Shown piece by piece: positions 21,214-32,258 of a stretch of DNA of 62,000 bases. Positions within the stretch are counted from its first letter, which is position 1. Each line of letters starts with the position of its first letter. Location of the stretch: assembly GCA_963575745.1 (NCBI GenBank), contig CAUYUJ010000670.1, forward strand, positions 391,666 to 453,665, in the 5' to 3' direction. This DNA is from Prorocentrum cordatum. Its lineage: Eukaryota > Sar > Dinophyceae > Prorocentrales > Prorocentraceae. A program made the position numbers and the translations under genes. The notes under the pieces are model-generated. The model saw nothing but the letters and a program-made list of their open reading frames with translations. It ran no database searches and was not told the DNA's origin.

Positions 21214-22839
21214 GTGCGGGGACTGCCGCCGTCCGCCTCCTGGTCGTGGTTGCGACGTTGAGGGCGGCGAGGGGGAGGAGGGGTGGAGGAGGAGGTGGAG
21301 GAGGAGGTGAAGAGGGGAGGGCGCGGGGTGGGGGGGGGAGGGTTCTCTAGCTCTTTCGGGCAACCCGTCTTTTGTGGGCAACCCTGCTTTTCTTTGACCG
21401 TGTGCCTTTGAATTTATGCTCGGCCAAGCAGATGCTACTGCCCTTGCTCGTTTTCGTTTTTGTATGCGCATGCGCGTTCTGAGATTGTTCTTTCGGCACG
21501 CGCAGCGGAAGACGCTGCGTTCAAGTGGCCATAGTCAGGGCAACATGATCAAGGCGGAGGAGGAGGAGGAGGAGGAGGAGGAAGGGGAAGAGGAAGAGGA
21601 CGAGGAGGCCTTGGGATCTGGGAATCCACACATCATTTAGCAGAACGTTGGTGGAAAGTTGGCCCAGTGGACGAGTCTCTTCCCAGAACCCTCTGATCAC
21701 TGAGAGGGACAAGGAGTACGGGATGGGAAGGGAGAGAAGGGGGAGTGAAGGGAATGGGAGATGAAGATGGGAGTACGTGTTCGAGGCGGAGGAGGAGGAA
21801 GAGGAGACAGGATAATTGCGAGAAGGATAAGGCAATTTATAACTAATGCGTACGCAGGAGGGACGGGGGAAGAGAGGTGGGATGGCAGGGAAGCACATGG
21901 TTGTCCTGTCCGTTGCCATGGGGACTGCACGATTATTTCGCGCGATCGGGCTCGACTTTTGCGCTGCGGACGTCTGCCTGCAGCACCAGTCGATCCGATC
22001 ACACATGCGCATCCCATGTGCACCTTCTCTCTTCCCCACATACTGCGTTCGATTCGAACGATTCGAACGCCTCAGCAATTCGGTCAATGTCCGATTGAAG
22101 GACGCGGACAGGACAGCTTCATCCTTTTTAACCGCATAAGGTTATTATGTTGTCCCCAATCGCCCCACATTTCTCTCGTTTCTCCTCTTGATTTTCTTCC
22201 TTCCTTCCCCCCTGCCCATCCTCTCTCGTCGTCCCCCTTATGGTCCTTCTTCATGGGGCCCCTCAGACGCGTCTGGAACCTGCTGACCACCCCAGAGCCC
22301 TTTAATCGGGTCCGCCTCCCTCATCCCTTGGTTTAAAGCCCCCTTGTCAGTAAATTCACCAGAGTGTCTTGTTTGCCTGAAGGCCATCTCGGGGGCAGGG
22401 TTCGGTCGAGCCGGTCTGAGGGATGGCTGCTGGCAGGTGTTGTCGGCGCTCTTAGCTCGCCCCCCGCGAAGCGAAGGTAAACAGCAATCATGGTATTTCC
22501 CCTCGAGATCGGGCCACTCTGCCCAGGGGCTCGCCGACCAGGAATCTCGAGGCGAAGCCGCGCCCTAGCGGCGGGGCCCCACTCCAGGGGGGGGGGGGCA
22601 GAGATTACCAAGGGCGTTGCAGTCCCCCTCCTCCCCTCCCTCTCCCACGCTCCCCCCTCCCCCGTAAGCTGGCAGGTGGCTTGGCACTACGTATTCCCAC
22701 TCCCCCCGTCGTCGTTCGTTCGGCGGGGGGAGTGTAGGCCCCCCGAAGGCGAAAGGGGCTTGCGATCGAGACTCGTGGGGCGCGTTGCGGACTGCTCAGT
22801 CCTTCGGCCTCGAGGCTGTGTCCTACCAGCCCTCCCCCG

Positions 22840-23035
22840 CGATCCAATCGATCCAGGTCGATATCGGTTCTGCTTGGCTCGATCCCATTCGACTCCGCCA
22901 TTCCGACGATCCGATGCGGCTCAGATATGGCGTTGTTGTGCGTCTTGGCGCGGCCGAATTTCAATCCGCCGCGCCGACGCGGCCCGATCCGACGGGCTTT
23001 CCGCTTCGATCCAATTGCCCGATTCGATGCCGATT
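22840..23035. repeat. Array of CGATTCGATCC-like units, copy 1
   Basis: Dense pseudo-periodic CGATCC, ATTCGAT and GATGCGG words. A related array at 55590-55780 also contains GGCGCGGCCGA. Both lie in non-coding sequence. Confidence 0.55.
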
Positions 23036-23660
23036 TACTTCCCTCCAGCTGGGGAATGGGTCTAGTGTTGAATAGTAGGCATCGGCAATGCTTCGGCTTG
23101 CGCCTGAAAGCAGGTTGTCGGCCCACGCTGCACGCCTTTTCCAAGTGGGGTGCGTGCCCAGCGAAGCGAAGGTCAACGAATTGTCCGCCCCCCTTCCGCT
23201 CCATCCTTGGGTCCCCTTGTGCCCGCCTCGGGTCCGTGTGGAGGTACGTGGGCGGGGTCCGTGTCTGGTGCGTGGTGAAGGGGGGAGGGCGGCAGCCGTC
23301 CCCCATTACCTCTCTCTCTTCTCGTGGCGTCGGCCACTCCTGACGCTCTCCCGCCTTCCCTGTCCAAGCCTCCCCACCCAACGAGCTTCCCGAGCAGTCC
23401 CCTCCCCCCCCGTCCCCCACTCCTGCCCCCTTCGCCCCGCGTGCCCGGCGCCGCCCCTCCCCCCCCCCTCTTGGGCGCTGCGTAATGGGGGGGTCATAAA
23501 TGGGGGGGTGGCGAGCGTGGTCCGAAAAGGTACCCAAACGGTACCTAAACGAGCCCCCTGGGGCTCTGGAGGGGCCCGAAAGGGGCACGAAAGGGGACCT
23601 TTTCTGACCCCCGCATTTGTGACCCCCCCATTAAGCCACGCCCAACCCCCTCCCGGAGAG

Positions 23661-23750
23661 GTGCGCCAGGAGGACGGGCGGCTGGTGGGCGCAGTGCCCC
23701 TGTACCTGAAGTTCCAGGGCCACGGCGAGTTCTGCGAGGAGGGCCGCCGG
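23661..23750 (+). CDS. FemAB-like N-acyltransferase, exon D
   Basis: Exon of 90 nt (30 codons), acceptor GGAGAG, donor CGG|GTCTCG, phase 0-0. It encodes VRQEDGRLVGAVPLYLKFQG and then HGEFCEEGRR. The run G-x-L-V-G-A-V-P-L-Y-L-K followed by HGEF is the most diagnostic motif of the FemAB-like/DUF482 family ('LvGavPlYlKsHSyGEfvFD'). The HS of the family is replaced by Q-G-H-G here, and the 'FDxxWA' that should come next is not visible. It may be on an undetected exon in 23751-29170. Confidence 0.85.
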
Positions 23751-23784
23751 GTCTCGCCTCCCGTTCCTGGAGGGAGGGGGAGGG

Positions 23785-23935
23785 GGCCTTCTCCTCCTCC
23801 TCCTCCTCCTCCTCCTCCTCCTCCTCCTCCTCCTCCTCCTCCTCCTCCTCCCCTCCCCCTCCCCCTCCCCCTCCCCCTCCCCCTCCCCCTCCCCCTCCTC
23901 ATCCTCCTCCTCCTCCTCCTCCTCCTCCTCCGGCC
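23785..23935. repeat. (TCC)n / (TCCCCC)n array
   Basis: About 150 bp of pure CTC/TCC, then CCCCTC hexamers, then TCC again, starting ~35 bp after exon D. Pro/Leu or Glu/Gly/Arg frames here are artefacts. Confidence 0.95.
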
Positions 23936-25009
23936 TTCGATGTTCGAGGTTTGTTCTGCGTTTTCGTGGGTTCTTGGTTCCCTGCCTCGAGATGATTTCC
24001 GGCAGCTGCGTTATGCTGAGAACGTTCCAGGAGTGCCCAAACAGTTCCAGGAGTGCCCAAACACGACTTGGCAATAAGAACCCGTGGGGAGGAGGTGGAG
24101 GAGAAGGAGTTCTGTCGTTTGACGTTGAGGCGCTAGTGCTGCTGCACAGGTAGACTGGTGTCCTTATGAACCTTGCCGCCCTGTTGAGGGTCAGCATGGC
24201 CGTGCGCCGACCCAATCGGAGGTGCCATACAAAGCCTGCCGTGCACGGCCTGAGGCTGGAAGGAGCAAGGAGGATCTCTGTTTCACGAGTGGCCTTCGGT
24301 CCATCCCGCCGGCGTGCCCAGGTCGTGGACCGGAGGCCTCATTTTGGGGTTTCTTGAGCGGCCTCCTATGGGGTCCCTGGAGCGCCTCGTTGGAGCCTCT
24401 GGGCGGGGAAGGTCCTTGGCAGCTGGCCCAGCGCACTCTCTTAGATCAAACTCTGTTTTCGATTGTTCGCGCAAATCGAGGACACCAGTGGCGCATCTCC
24501 GTCCGCTCCCCGGTAAGTTGGCGGAGTTGCGCGCAGATTTGAAATTCTTGACGCGTCGCGTAAATATTCGAACCAGCCTCGTCGGAGGCCACTTGAGAGC
24601 TTTCGGTGGGGGGCTCTTTAGGGCCTCATGGGTGTATGGGGGGCGTCTTCGGGGGCTTCTGCAAGGATTGTGAGAGGCTCGTGGGGGCTGTTAGGGTCTG
24701 GGGACGGGCTTGATCGCGAAGGATCTGCCGACTTCTCCAGAAGAGGCTCGGTATAATCATTAATTAGCAATTCAGGCGGAGGTTGAGGCGCTCTGGGGAG
24801 CCTCTTGGAGCGTTGTTGGGTCGGTTTGGGGGCGTCTTGGGGCTGTGCTAAGGCAGTCTTGGGCCGTCTCGGGAGCGTCGCGGGGTTTTCCGAAATCTTC
24901 CCGAGGCCAGTTCGGGCCGAGAATCCTCGGAAGCAGAAATTATCATGCCTCCTTTGTCTTGTCTCATGATTTGAGCGTCTTTTGGGAGCTACTCGGGCTT
25001 TCTCGGTGT

Positions 25010-25084
25010 GTATTGTGGGCATGCTGCCCACAATACGCCTCGATGCCAGATGCCGATGCATTGTGGACATGATGCCCACAACAC
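25010..25084. other. Two tandem hairpins
   Basis: 25010-25036 is a perfect 12-bp stem (GTATTGTGGGCA / TGCCCACAATAC) with a 3-nt loop. About 50 bp on, a second version (TTGTGGACA / TGCCCACAA) has one mismatch. Role unknown. Confidence 0.6.
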
Positions 25085-25349
25085 CTCAGCGGATTCCGGA
25101 TGCCGCATCTGGAATCCCCTGTGGTATCGCCAGGCCGTCTTGGTGCGGTCTTTGGGTCTTTTTCGGAGCCCTCTTGGGGCCGTGGAGCCGCGCGGAGGCG
25201 CGGGGGAGCTGAGGGCGCCTGCAGAGTAGGGCCACACAGAAGATTCTTCAGGTTGATCCCACACGGCCTACACCGCAGACCACAGCGGCCACGTCTGAAG
25301 GGTCAGGCCCTCTGCAGCCGCCCCCGCCCAGGCGAATCAAGGTTGTGGC

Positions 25350-25500
25350 TAAATCCAACCAGCCTTCTGGGCGTCGGTGGTTTAGAGAGTTTCCTCTTCC
25401 ACCCCTCCTTCTTCCCCTTCGGGGAGAGGTTTACCCCTCCCCCTTCACAGGGGGTTCCGCGAGGTGTCGGAGCGTCCAAAACGGCCTCGGTGAGGAAGCA
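25350..25500 (-). mobile_element. 3' fragment of the composite TIR repeat, inverted
   Basis: Reverse complement of the 3' ends at 28590-28879 and 53815-54095. Shared words, read inverted, are GCTTCCTCACCGAGGCCGTT, GGGGTAAACCTCTCCCC, GAAGGAGGGGTGGAAGAGG and a terminal GGCTGGTTGGATT. Confidence 0.7.
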
Positions 25501-25689
25501 GCGCACAGCATGACCCGCAGGGTGCAGCTCCACAGGACCTTGCGGGTGACCAACAGTACACCGGACAGGCTCATGCGTCGCCGACGTGCAAGATCTCGCG
25601 GTCGTCAGTCCCCCTACCAGACAACCCGCACATCGCTGGCGAAGCTACCCCCCTTCGCTCCGCGGCCATCTGCTTGCAGTCCAAGCAAC

Positions 25690-27145
25690 TGGAGACTCAG
25701 GTGTACCATCTTTCCCATTCCCGCGGCCGCCAGCTGCAACCCAGCTGATCGTCGTCACCACCTCTCCGAGGCTAGCGCTCATACCCACCATCCTGCAGCG
25801 CGGGGCGCCACTTCACCCCCGCCCAAGGTCGCGGGCGGCATTCCGTTGTCCCCCCTTGCGCCGCTTCCCGCCCTGCCTCCTGTATGTCTCAGGCAGAGAC
25901 ATAGTGTCCACCTTTCTGCGGCTGCTAGCTGCACCCTACCAGAGCACCTGACGCTCTTCCGCCGGGCTTTCGCGGGCTTCTCCACCCCGCCCTTGGCGCT
26001 GGGCTGCATCCGGCAAACCCCCCACTCACCGCTCCGGCTCCCAGGCCGGCCCCCTCACGTGTCTCAGGCGAAAACCATCGTTCCCCCATTCCTGCGGCTG
26101 CTAGCTGCACCCTGCCAGAGCACAGGGCATTCTCATGCATTACCAGTGCAAGCCTGCCGTGCCTGCCAGTTGCCCCCTACCACAGGATGGGCCCACTGCC
26201 GGCGAAGACGCCCCCCTCGCACTGCGGCTTTTTGCCCTCCGCCCGAGCAACGGGACGTTTCATGTGGTGCCTATCCCTTCATCTTGCTGCTGATAGCTGC
26301 AACCCAGCACAGCAGAGTCACCATTCTGGCGAAGCTATCGCTCACACCCTGCTTCCTGCTGTGCTTGCCACTCCTACCCGTTTCCCGTTTAGCATTTGTG
26401 CCCAAGCAGACGTGCTTCTTTTCATATCCTAGCGCGTGCGCGGTGCAGGTATGAGCGGGCAGGGTCCGATAGTGATCAAGAAATCTACGCAGGAGGTTGC
26501 AGAGCGTCAGAAGCTCTTTCTCGCGGGGGGATATAGTATCTCTAGGGCGCAGATCGACGCTGCAGCACAACAGAATGGGCGCACTGGCGTTGAAGTTCCA
26601 GATCTGGTCGCATGTGCGATCAGGCTTCCGCGGCAGGCTATACTATCAGGCAAGATGGACCACGGTCGACATTGCCTCGCATTTCGCAGGCCCGCGAGTG
26701 GGCTGCGGCGGCAGGCGAACCCCATGGAGAGAGGTAGTCAACATAGATCGGCCTGGTAATAAGGAGGGGTGGTCCCCGCTCTCCCCGCCCCTTGTCGTAG
26801 ACATCAATCGGCTTGCCCCGTGCCTGCCTCTCCGCGTCTAACCCCGGTCTGTCTCAGGCGACAGCCTCTTTCCCACGCTTCTGCGGCCGTTAGCTGCGCC
26901 CTACCAGAGCGCGCGGCATTGTCACGCGGTGCAACCGTGAGCCCCCACTTCGCTCCCGGCACAGAGCGGCATTTGGATACCCCCCCGCTGCCGCTCCCAG
27001 GCCAGTCGCCAATATGTTTCAGCGGGCTGTGGGTCTCAGGCGATGTTACCCCCCCTTCGCACAGAGGCTGCCCGCCCGGCGGGCCTGAACTGGCCCCCCA
27101 TCGAGCTCCTGGTCTCAGGCGGCGCAAACCCCCGCCCTGACTCGC
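25690..27145. repeat. Diverged ~175-bp satellite
   Basis: TGTCTCAGGCG... followed by TGCGGCTGCTAGCTGCACCC and CCAGAGCAC recurs near 25885, 26060 and 26849. Partial units lie near 25698, 26271, 27030 and 27113. Spacing of adjacent complete units is about 175 bp. The region from 26450 to 26840 is unlike the rest. Confidence 0.6.
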
Positions 27146-27759
27146 GCGCGCGGCAGGCCCAGGCTGGCCATCCCCCCCTGCTGGCTTGGTATGCCATTGT
27201 CGCCGCCATCGGCGGAGGACTCGAAACGGTGCCGTGCGCCAGCCCGGCTGGACTCGTGGCTTGCCCCTTCGCGGCTCGCTTTGGCAGCAACCTTCGGCGG
27301 ACTGCACTGGAGCTGACTTGGCGGATGGTGCTTGCGTGCTGTGCGCTCACTCGCCCCCCGTACTTGCGGCCATTCTGTGACGGTAAAGCTGCCCGCATCG
27401 TGCTGGCTTGGGTCAGCCATATTACGAGTCCCAGTTGTTCGGCAAGGGGCGGTCGTCTCCCTCCCACCCAGTGTGACCGTAAGCCGCGGCTTGCCCTCTC
27501 TTCTGTTTCGCTTCGTTTCCCCTCCTTTCCGCTCGTGCCCTTTCCTCTTCTTCATTTGTTGTTCGCTCTTTCGCCTTCTTCCTCTGTTTCTTCGGTCGCC
27601 CTCGCCCCTGCCGCGTTGCCGCTGCGCTTCGCCCGGTAATTTTCGCCACCATCGTGGCCTGCTTTTCTTGCGCTTCGCTGGCGACAGTTGCGCTGTGCGC
27701 CTTGGCCTTGTGCTGTTCGACCCTTTGACGGTGCGCGGCTGCATCCGCGTCATTCGCAA

Positions 27760-28096
27760 TCAAAAAGTACACCCACCAGCTTGAGTTCGTCCGCTGGGTA
27801 AGTAGGCTTCGCTCGTAGCCCGGGTTGACCTTTGACGCAGCATGCGCCTTCGCTTGCGGCTGCGACGGGAAAAGTATCCCCACCAGCTCGGCGGCAATTT
27901 CGGCTGCCGTTTGTTCGCGCGCTTAGGTAATTAGGTTTGCCTCGTAGCCCGAGCTGGTTTCGGACACCGCCTACGCTTCCGCCCGCGGCCGCGACGAAAA
28001 AATCCCGCCAGCCTTCTGCGCGAATTTAGGCCGTAGCTCGATCGCAGTGCCCTGACGCCGCCCGACTTGTTCCTCGCCGCGGTCGCGATCAAAACG
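27760..28096. repeat. Diverged ~100-125-bp tandem repeat
   Basis: A motif near CCCACCAGC preceded by AAA-rich sequence recurs at about 27776, 27883 and 28008, and again at the left end of the composite element (28097). CTCGTAGCCCG is shared between units. It looks like stacked relatives of the composite element's terminus. Confidence 0.5.
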
Positions 28097-28879
28097 TATC
28101 CCCACCAGCCCATCCAGAAACGATGTCCAGGCGAATTTAGGTGACCTGGGAAGTGCGGGAGCAAAGAGGGGGACGGCCGAACCGTGCGCAGGATGGAGGA
28201 GGAGATGGAGGCTGGAAGGCTGGATGAGGGAATGGGGAGAAGGAGGATGAAGAGGAAGAGGAGGAGGAGGAGGAGGAGGAGGAGGAGGAGGAGGAGGAGG
28301 AAGAGGAGGATTAGGAGGAGGAGGAGGGAGGAGCAGGAGGAGGAGGGTAAGCAAAAGGGCCAGGGGTGGATGCCTCTCGGAACCTGTCGGGATATCTCTT
28401 GGGCGTTTCTTGGTGGCCCCTTGGAACGTCTTGGGGGTCTCTTGGCGGTCCTGGGGGGCTCTTGGGCGTCTTGGGTGCCTCGGGGGGGGGGGCCTCTTGG
28501 GGCCGCTTGGGGTCTTCTTGGGGGCCTACTGGGGGCCTGCTGGGGGCCTGTTGGGGCCACCTTGGGGCCACCTTGGGGCCTCTTGGGGTCTCCTGGGCGC
28601 TTCTTGGGGCCATCTTGGAGGACTTCGATCAAAGAAGAGGGGAGCTCCTTTCAGCATTGCCCCCCCAAGAGGTCCAAATGGAACCCAAACCCAATCAAAA
28701 CCAATGATTGTGCCTTCCTCGCCGAGGCTGTTTTGGACGCCGTGACCGCTCGCGGACACCCCCGTCCAGGTCCAGGAGAGGGGGTGAGGAGGGATAGGTA
28801 AACCCCTCCCCGCATGGGGAGAAGGAGGGGGGATGAGGACTCTCCCTAAACCACCTACGCCCAGAGGGCTGATGGGATT
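28097..28879 (+). mobile_element. Composite repeat with short inverted termini, copy 1
   Basis: Begins TATCCCCACCAGCCCATC and ends GGGCTGATGGGATTA, which are imperfect inverted ends. Inside are (AGG)n (28250-28340), a CTTGGGGCC array (28425-28620) and a conserved 3' region with ACTTCGATCAAAG, TTCCTCGCCGAGGC and GGTAAACCCCTCCCC. The same arrangement is found at 53191-54095. No transposase is encoded. Confidence 0.65.
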
Positions 28880-29170
28880 AGTTGCCCGTTGGTAAGGTCG
28901 AGCGCAGATTTCCACAAAGGTAGGAGGAGGCGCATTCACGGACAGGACAACTGCGAAGACAAACGATGAATTCGGAGCGAGACGCAGAGCCAGAGCAGAG
29001 GCAGCGGAAGCAGCAGCATGCCAGGGCGTTGGCGGTGAACAGCAAGATCATGGAAGAAATTGACAGTCGACAGACACCCTCCCCCGTGCAATTGCTTGCG
29101 CACGCCAAGGAAGGGAAGGTGGGATGGGGTTTCCTCCGAGGAGTCCGGCTGGATACGGGCTTCCATGCAG

Positions 29171-29245
29171 ATGCGCATGCACGCGTGGCCTCGCCTCTTC
29201 GTTGGGGTGCCGTTCACTCCTCATCGAGGGCGCCGGCTGCTCACG
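29171..29245 (+). CDS. FemAB-like N-acyltransferase, exon E
   Basis: Exon starting after acceptor CATGCAG, phase 0. It encodes MRMHAWPRLFVGVPFTPHRG and then RRLLT, matching the family's 'YYPKLqvavPFTPvtGpRlL'. The right edge is set at a GC donor (ACG|GCCGCC), giving 25 codons; the next one or two GCC codons are alternatives, and a stop follows in frame at 29258. Dinoflagellates are known to use GC and GA donors. The family's 'FDxxWA' residues before YYPKL are not found. Confidence 0.75.
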
Positions 29246-29269
29246 GCCGCCCCCTTATGATGCAGATTT

Positions 29270-29880
29270 TGCAAGTAGCGAGTGGCTTTGCAGAACATGA
29301 TCGCGCCAATTCTTGCCGGTTGGAGATCTAGCCTGTCTTTTGCACCCCTCCAACTCTGGAGAGTCTGCCCACGGTGAGCCCATTGACCGTTCATGCGAGC
29401 GGCAGTTGATGAATGCTTGACGTAGCCAGCGTTCCTGCACCTCGAACCGGACTTCCAAAACAGCCAACATTGTAAAACGAGGCTTTGCTTGGCAGCATTT
29501 GATCTCTTCGCTCTTGGGGCCTTGGTGCTTCGTGAGTTCACCGCTCCCAGCATCAGTTGGCCGTCTTGTTTCTTGAGGCCGTGGCGTTCACTTGCATTGT
29601 CCTGAGATCATGCCCCCCTCTCCTCGGAGCGACCTTACCAACCTGAGCTGACCATTCGTTCCTGGGGCGGCCAATCTTCCTGACGTACTTCTGCGTGAGA
29701 GAGGTCGCTGCGCAGTTGAACGTCGATGTGAGCGATGCAGAAGCACGGGAGTCTAAAGTCGTCAATTTCTGCACGAGCAGCCAGTTTGCTCGAGTCCACG
29801 CGCCCAGGGCGTGTGACTTCTCGCTCGTTCGTTCGTTCTCCTCGGAGCCCTGGGTCACTCCTGGGGGCGCGAAGATCATC
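29270..29880 (-). pseudogene. Possible LINE 3' end, antisense within intron 5
   Basis: On the minus strand, a frame ending near 29553 has FNCAATSLTQKYVRKIGRPR followed by NEWSAQVGKVA. It looks like the basic GRPR-x-x-W tail of some non-LTR retrotransposon ORF2 proteins. The minus-strand frame that follows (29553 to 29221) has NSRSTKAPRAKRSNAAKQSL and a Trp/Cys-containing stretch. No reverse transcriptase core is present. Low confidence; it could be unrelated sequence. Confidence 0.3.
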
Positions 29881-30025
29881 GTGCTTCGGGCGTCGAGACC
29901 TGGGCCAGGGCGGCCGTCCTTCTCCCGGGGGGGGCGGCGCGCGGGCGCGGATGTCGTCGCGCCTCGCGGGCCGCGAGGGCGCGAAGCCGGGCGAGCCGGG
30001 AGCCCGCGGGGGCCCCCTCTCCGAG

Positions 30026-30088
30026 GCGTCCTTCCTGGCGCCGGAGGCGCAGCGGCGGGTGGAGCAGGCGCTCCTCAACGCCCTCAAG
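30026..30088 (+). CDS. FemAB-like N-acyltransferase, exon F
   Basis: Exon of 63 nt (21 codons), acceptor CTCCGAG, donor AAG|GCCCCC (GC type), phase 0-0. It encodes ASFLAPEAQRRVEQALLNAL plus K. It fits the amphipathic helix after 'tGpRlL' in the family (l....r..vl.all.al). By sequence alone it is less distinctive than exons D and E; position, phase and codon quality support it. Confidence 0.6.
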
Positions 30089-31869
30089 GCCCCCGCCGCA
30101 CCGAGCGCCTCGCCCCCGCACCTGCGCGCGCACGCGCCTCGGCGAGGGCAGGTGTGGCAGCGAGGGCACGTCGTTGGCGGGAGGGGGCAGGCTCGCGGGG
30201 CGGGCGGCGGGCGGCCGGCGGGGAGCAGGTGCGCAGCAGCGCGGCAGCGGGCGGCGACAGCACCCCTGGCGGCGGCGGCGGGGAGGAAGCGAGGGGGGGG
30301 GGGCGGCGGGCGCCAGCCGGCGCCAAGAAGTGTCGCAGCGACGCCCGTGGTCCTGGCTCGGTGCGAGCGCCTGTCGGAGCCGGCAGCGCGAGCGGCAGCG
30401 GGAGGGGCGCGAGCAGGATCTCGAGCGGACGCGGGAGGAGCTGCAGCAGGAGGGGTGGGCAGCGTGGTTGCCAGAGTGATCTGTCGAACGAATCGGCGTG
30501 TTTCTGTTTGGCATGGGCCCGGAAGCAAAAGCACCAGCGCAATGATACGCACCATTGCAATCATAAGTTATGTAAATCACAAAGAAGGTTCGCATGTCCA
30601 GATAGAAGGATAGAGCGAGAAGGCGGACGAGTAGGGAGAGGGATTGATCGCGGCTCTCTCGTGCGCAGTTCGCACGGATATCCTTCACGAGCGCGGCCCC
30701 CTGAGGGGGCAGTAGACGCACTACCGAATGAAAATCATGAGGCAGCGGCAGGGAGGGCCACAGGAGGGAGGAGACGGAGGAGGGAGGCGGGCCAGCGCCA
30801 CAGATGGTGTTGTGTAGGAATACGCCGATGCGTGTCACAGCCAAAGTTTGCAACCACGCATCCCACCCCTCCTGTTGTTCCTCCTCCTCCCTCTTGTGGA
30901 ACGCTGCGCGGCTACTTGAGGTGTGTTTGCGATGCCGGATACTGCGGGGCGAGCTTGCGCCGCGGGGCCAATTCAGCCTATCTCGAAGAATAATTGTCTG
31001 CAGACGCATAAAGGTTCGACGGTCTTCGCGCTTTACCGAAGGTGTTCGTTATGTGCCGCAGCTGTTTGATGTTGTGTTCCTTCTCCGAACCACTCCAGGG
31101 GCAACGTTTGGGATGGGAGGCTCAGGGGGAGATGCACCGATCCTGGTCTCACGGACTGGTGCTCGCTTGCCCCCGACGGCTACGCCGTCGGAGGAGAGGC
31201 GGTTCTCTGTGCCGACGGCCAGCCCGCCACCTTTCTCTCAGGGACTGGCACCCGCCAGAAGATTCAACTAAGCACACCAATTGTATAGAAGGGCGGGAGA
31301 GAGGAGGACCATGAGCACCACACTGACGGTGCTTTCGTGTCGTGGCCACGCGGCGGCGACCCAGCGCAGGAGTTCAAGGTTGAATGCCCCAGTGACCCAG
31401 AATGGGCCGATATTGAACGATCTGCGCTATGGGAAAGCTGCGATCGGTCCGGTATTCCGCGCTGTGGCAGAAACCAACGCGAAAGTCGTCACAAACCGAA
31501 TTTGACGCAGACGGGTGAGGATGCGGAGGAACAGGACGAGGAGGAGAGAGGTCGAGGAGGGGATGCGTTTGCGGTCTTCAATCCTCAGGGAGAGGACGAG
31601 GACGACGACGCGCAGGCGCATGTCGTTCCGGCGCATGTCGCGCCTACGCAGGTGATCTCTGTGAGCACTGGCCTCAGCCTGAACGTGGCCTTCGGTGACG
31701 ATGCCGTCGTCGACAGGTTGTCGGATGCCGGCTTCATTACCCGACCGTCCAGGACCGCCCCCTCCCTTGGGGAAAAACATCCTTACCTCCTTGTCCTCAT
31801 CGCCCTCTTCCGCCCTCCCCCCCTTCCCCCCCTTATTCATGTTTCTCACCCTCTTTGTGTTTCTTCTAT

Positions 31870-32245
31870 TGCGAAGGCCTTACGGCCGGTGCCGCCGACC
31901 CTGAAGGGAGACGACGACGACGACAACGACGACGATGACGACGACGACGATGGGGCCTTTGGGGAACCTCTGGGGGCCTCCTGGGAGCATCGCGGGGCCG
32001 AGGGCTCGAAATATCCGTTCGGGTCCCCCGTCTGGCCACGCTCTTGGAGTCGTCTTTGGGGCTTCTGGGGCAGTCTTGGAGGCGTCTTGGGCTGCCTTGG
32101 GGTCCTCTTTGGCTGTTTTGGGGCCTTCTTGGAGGCCTCTTGGGCCGCCTTGGGGAGATCTTGGGGACCCCTGGCGCCGTTTTGGAGCGGCGGGAAGTAG
32201 AAAAGACGAGAACGTCCAAATCTTAAAACAACCAGCGAAACATCA
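31870..32245 (+). repeat. CTTGGGGCC-array repeat with conserved head and tail
   Basis: Head GAAGGCCTTACGGCCGGTGC (from about 31874) and then a (GAC)n run. The CTTGGGGCC array (31957-32185) contains AAATATCCGTTCGGGT. The tail is AAAGACGAGAACGTCCAAAT with A-rich sequence. Heads recur near 35287 and 56709; array and tail recur at 45830-46250. Confidence 0.6.
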
Positions 32246-32258
32246 ATTTCAGCCCTAT

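Noticed and set aside
28184-28801. Leu/Gly/Trp/Ser frames over CTTGGGG arrays
   Set aside because: The same periodic translation appears wherever the array occurs, in several frames at once.
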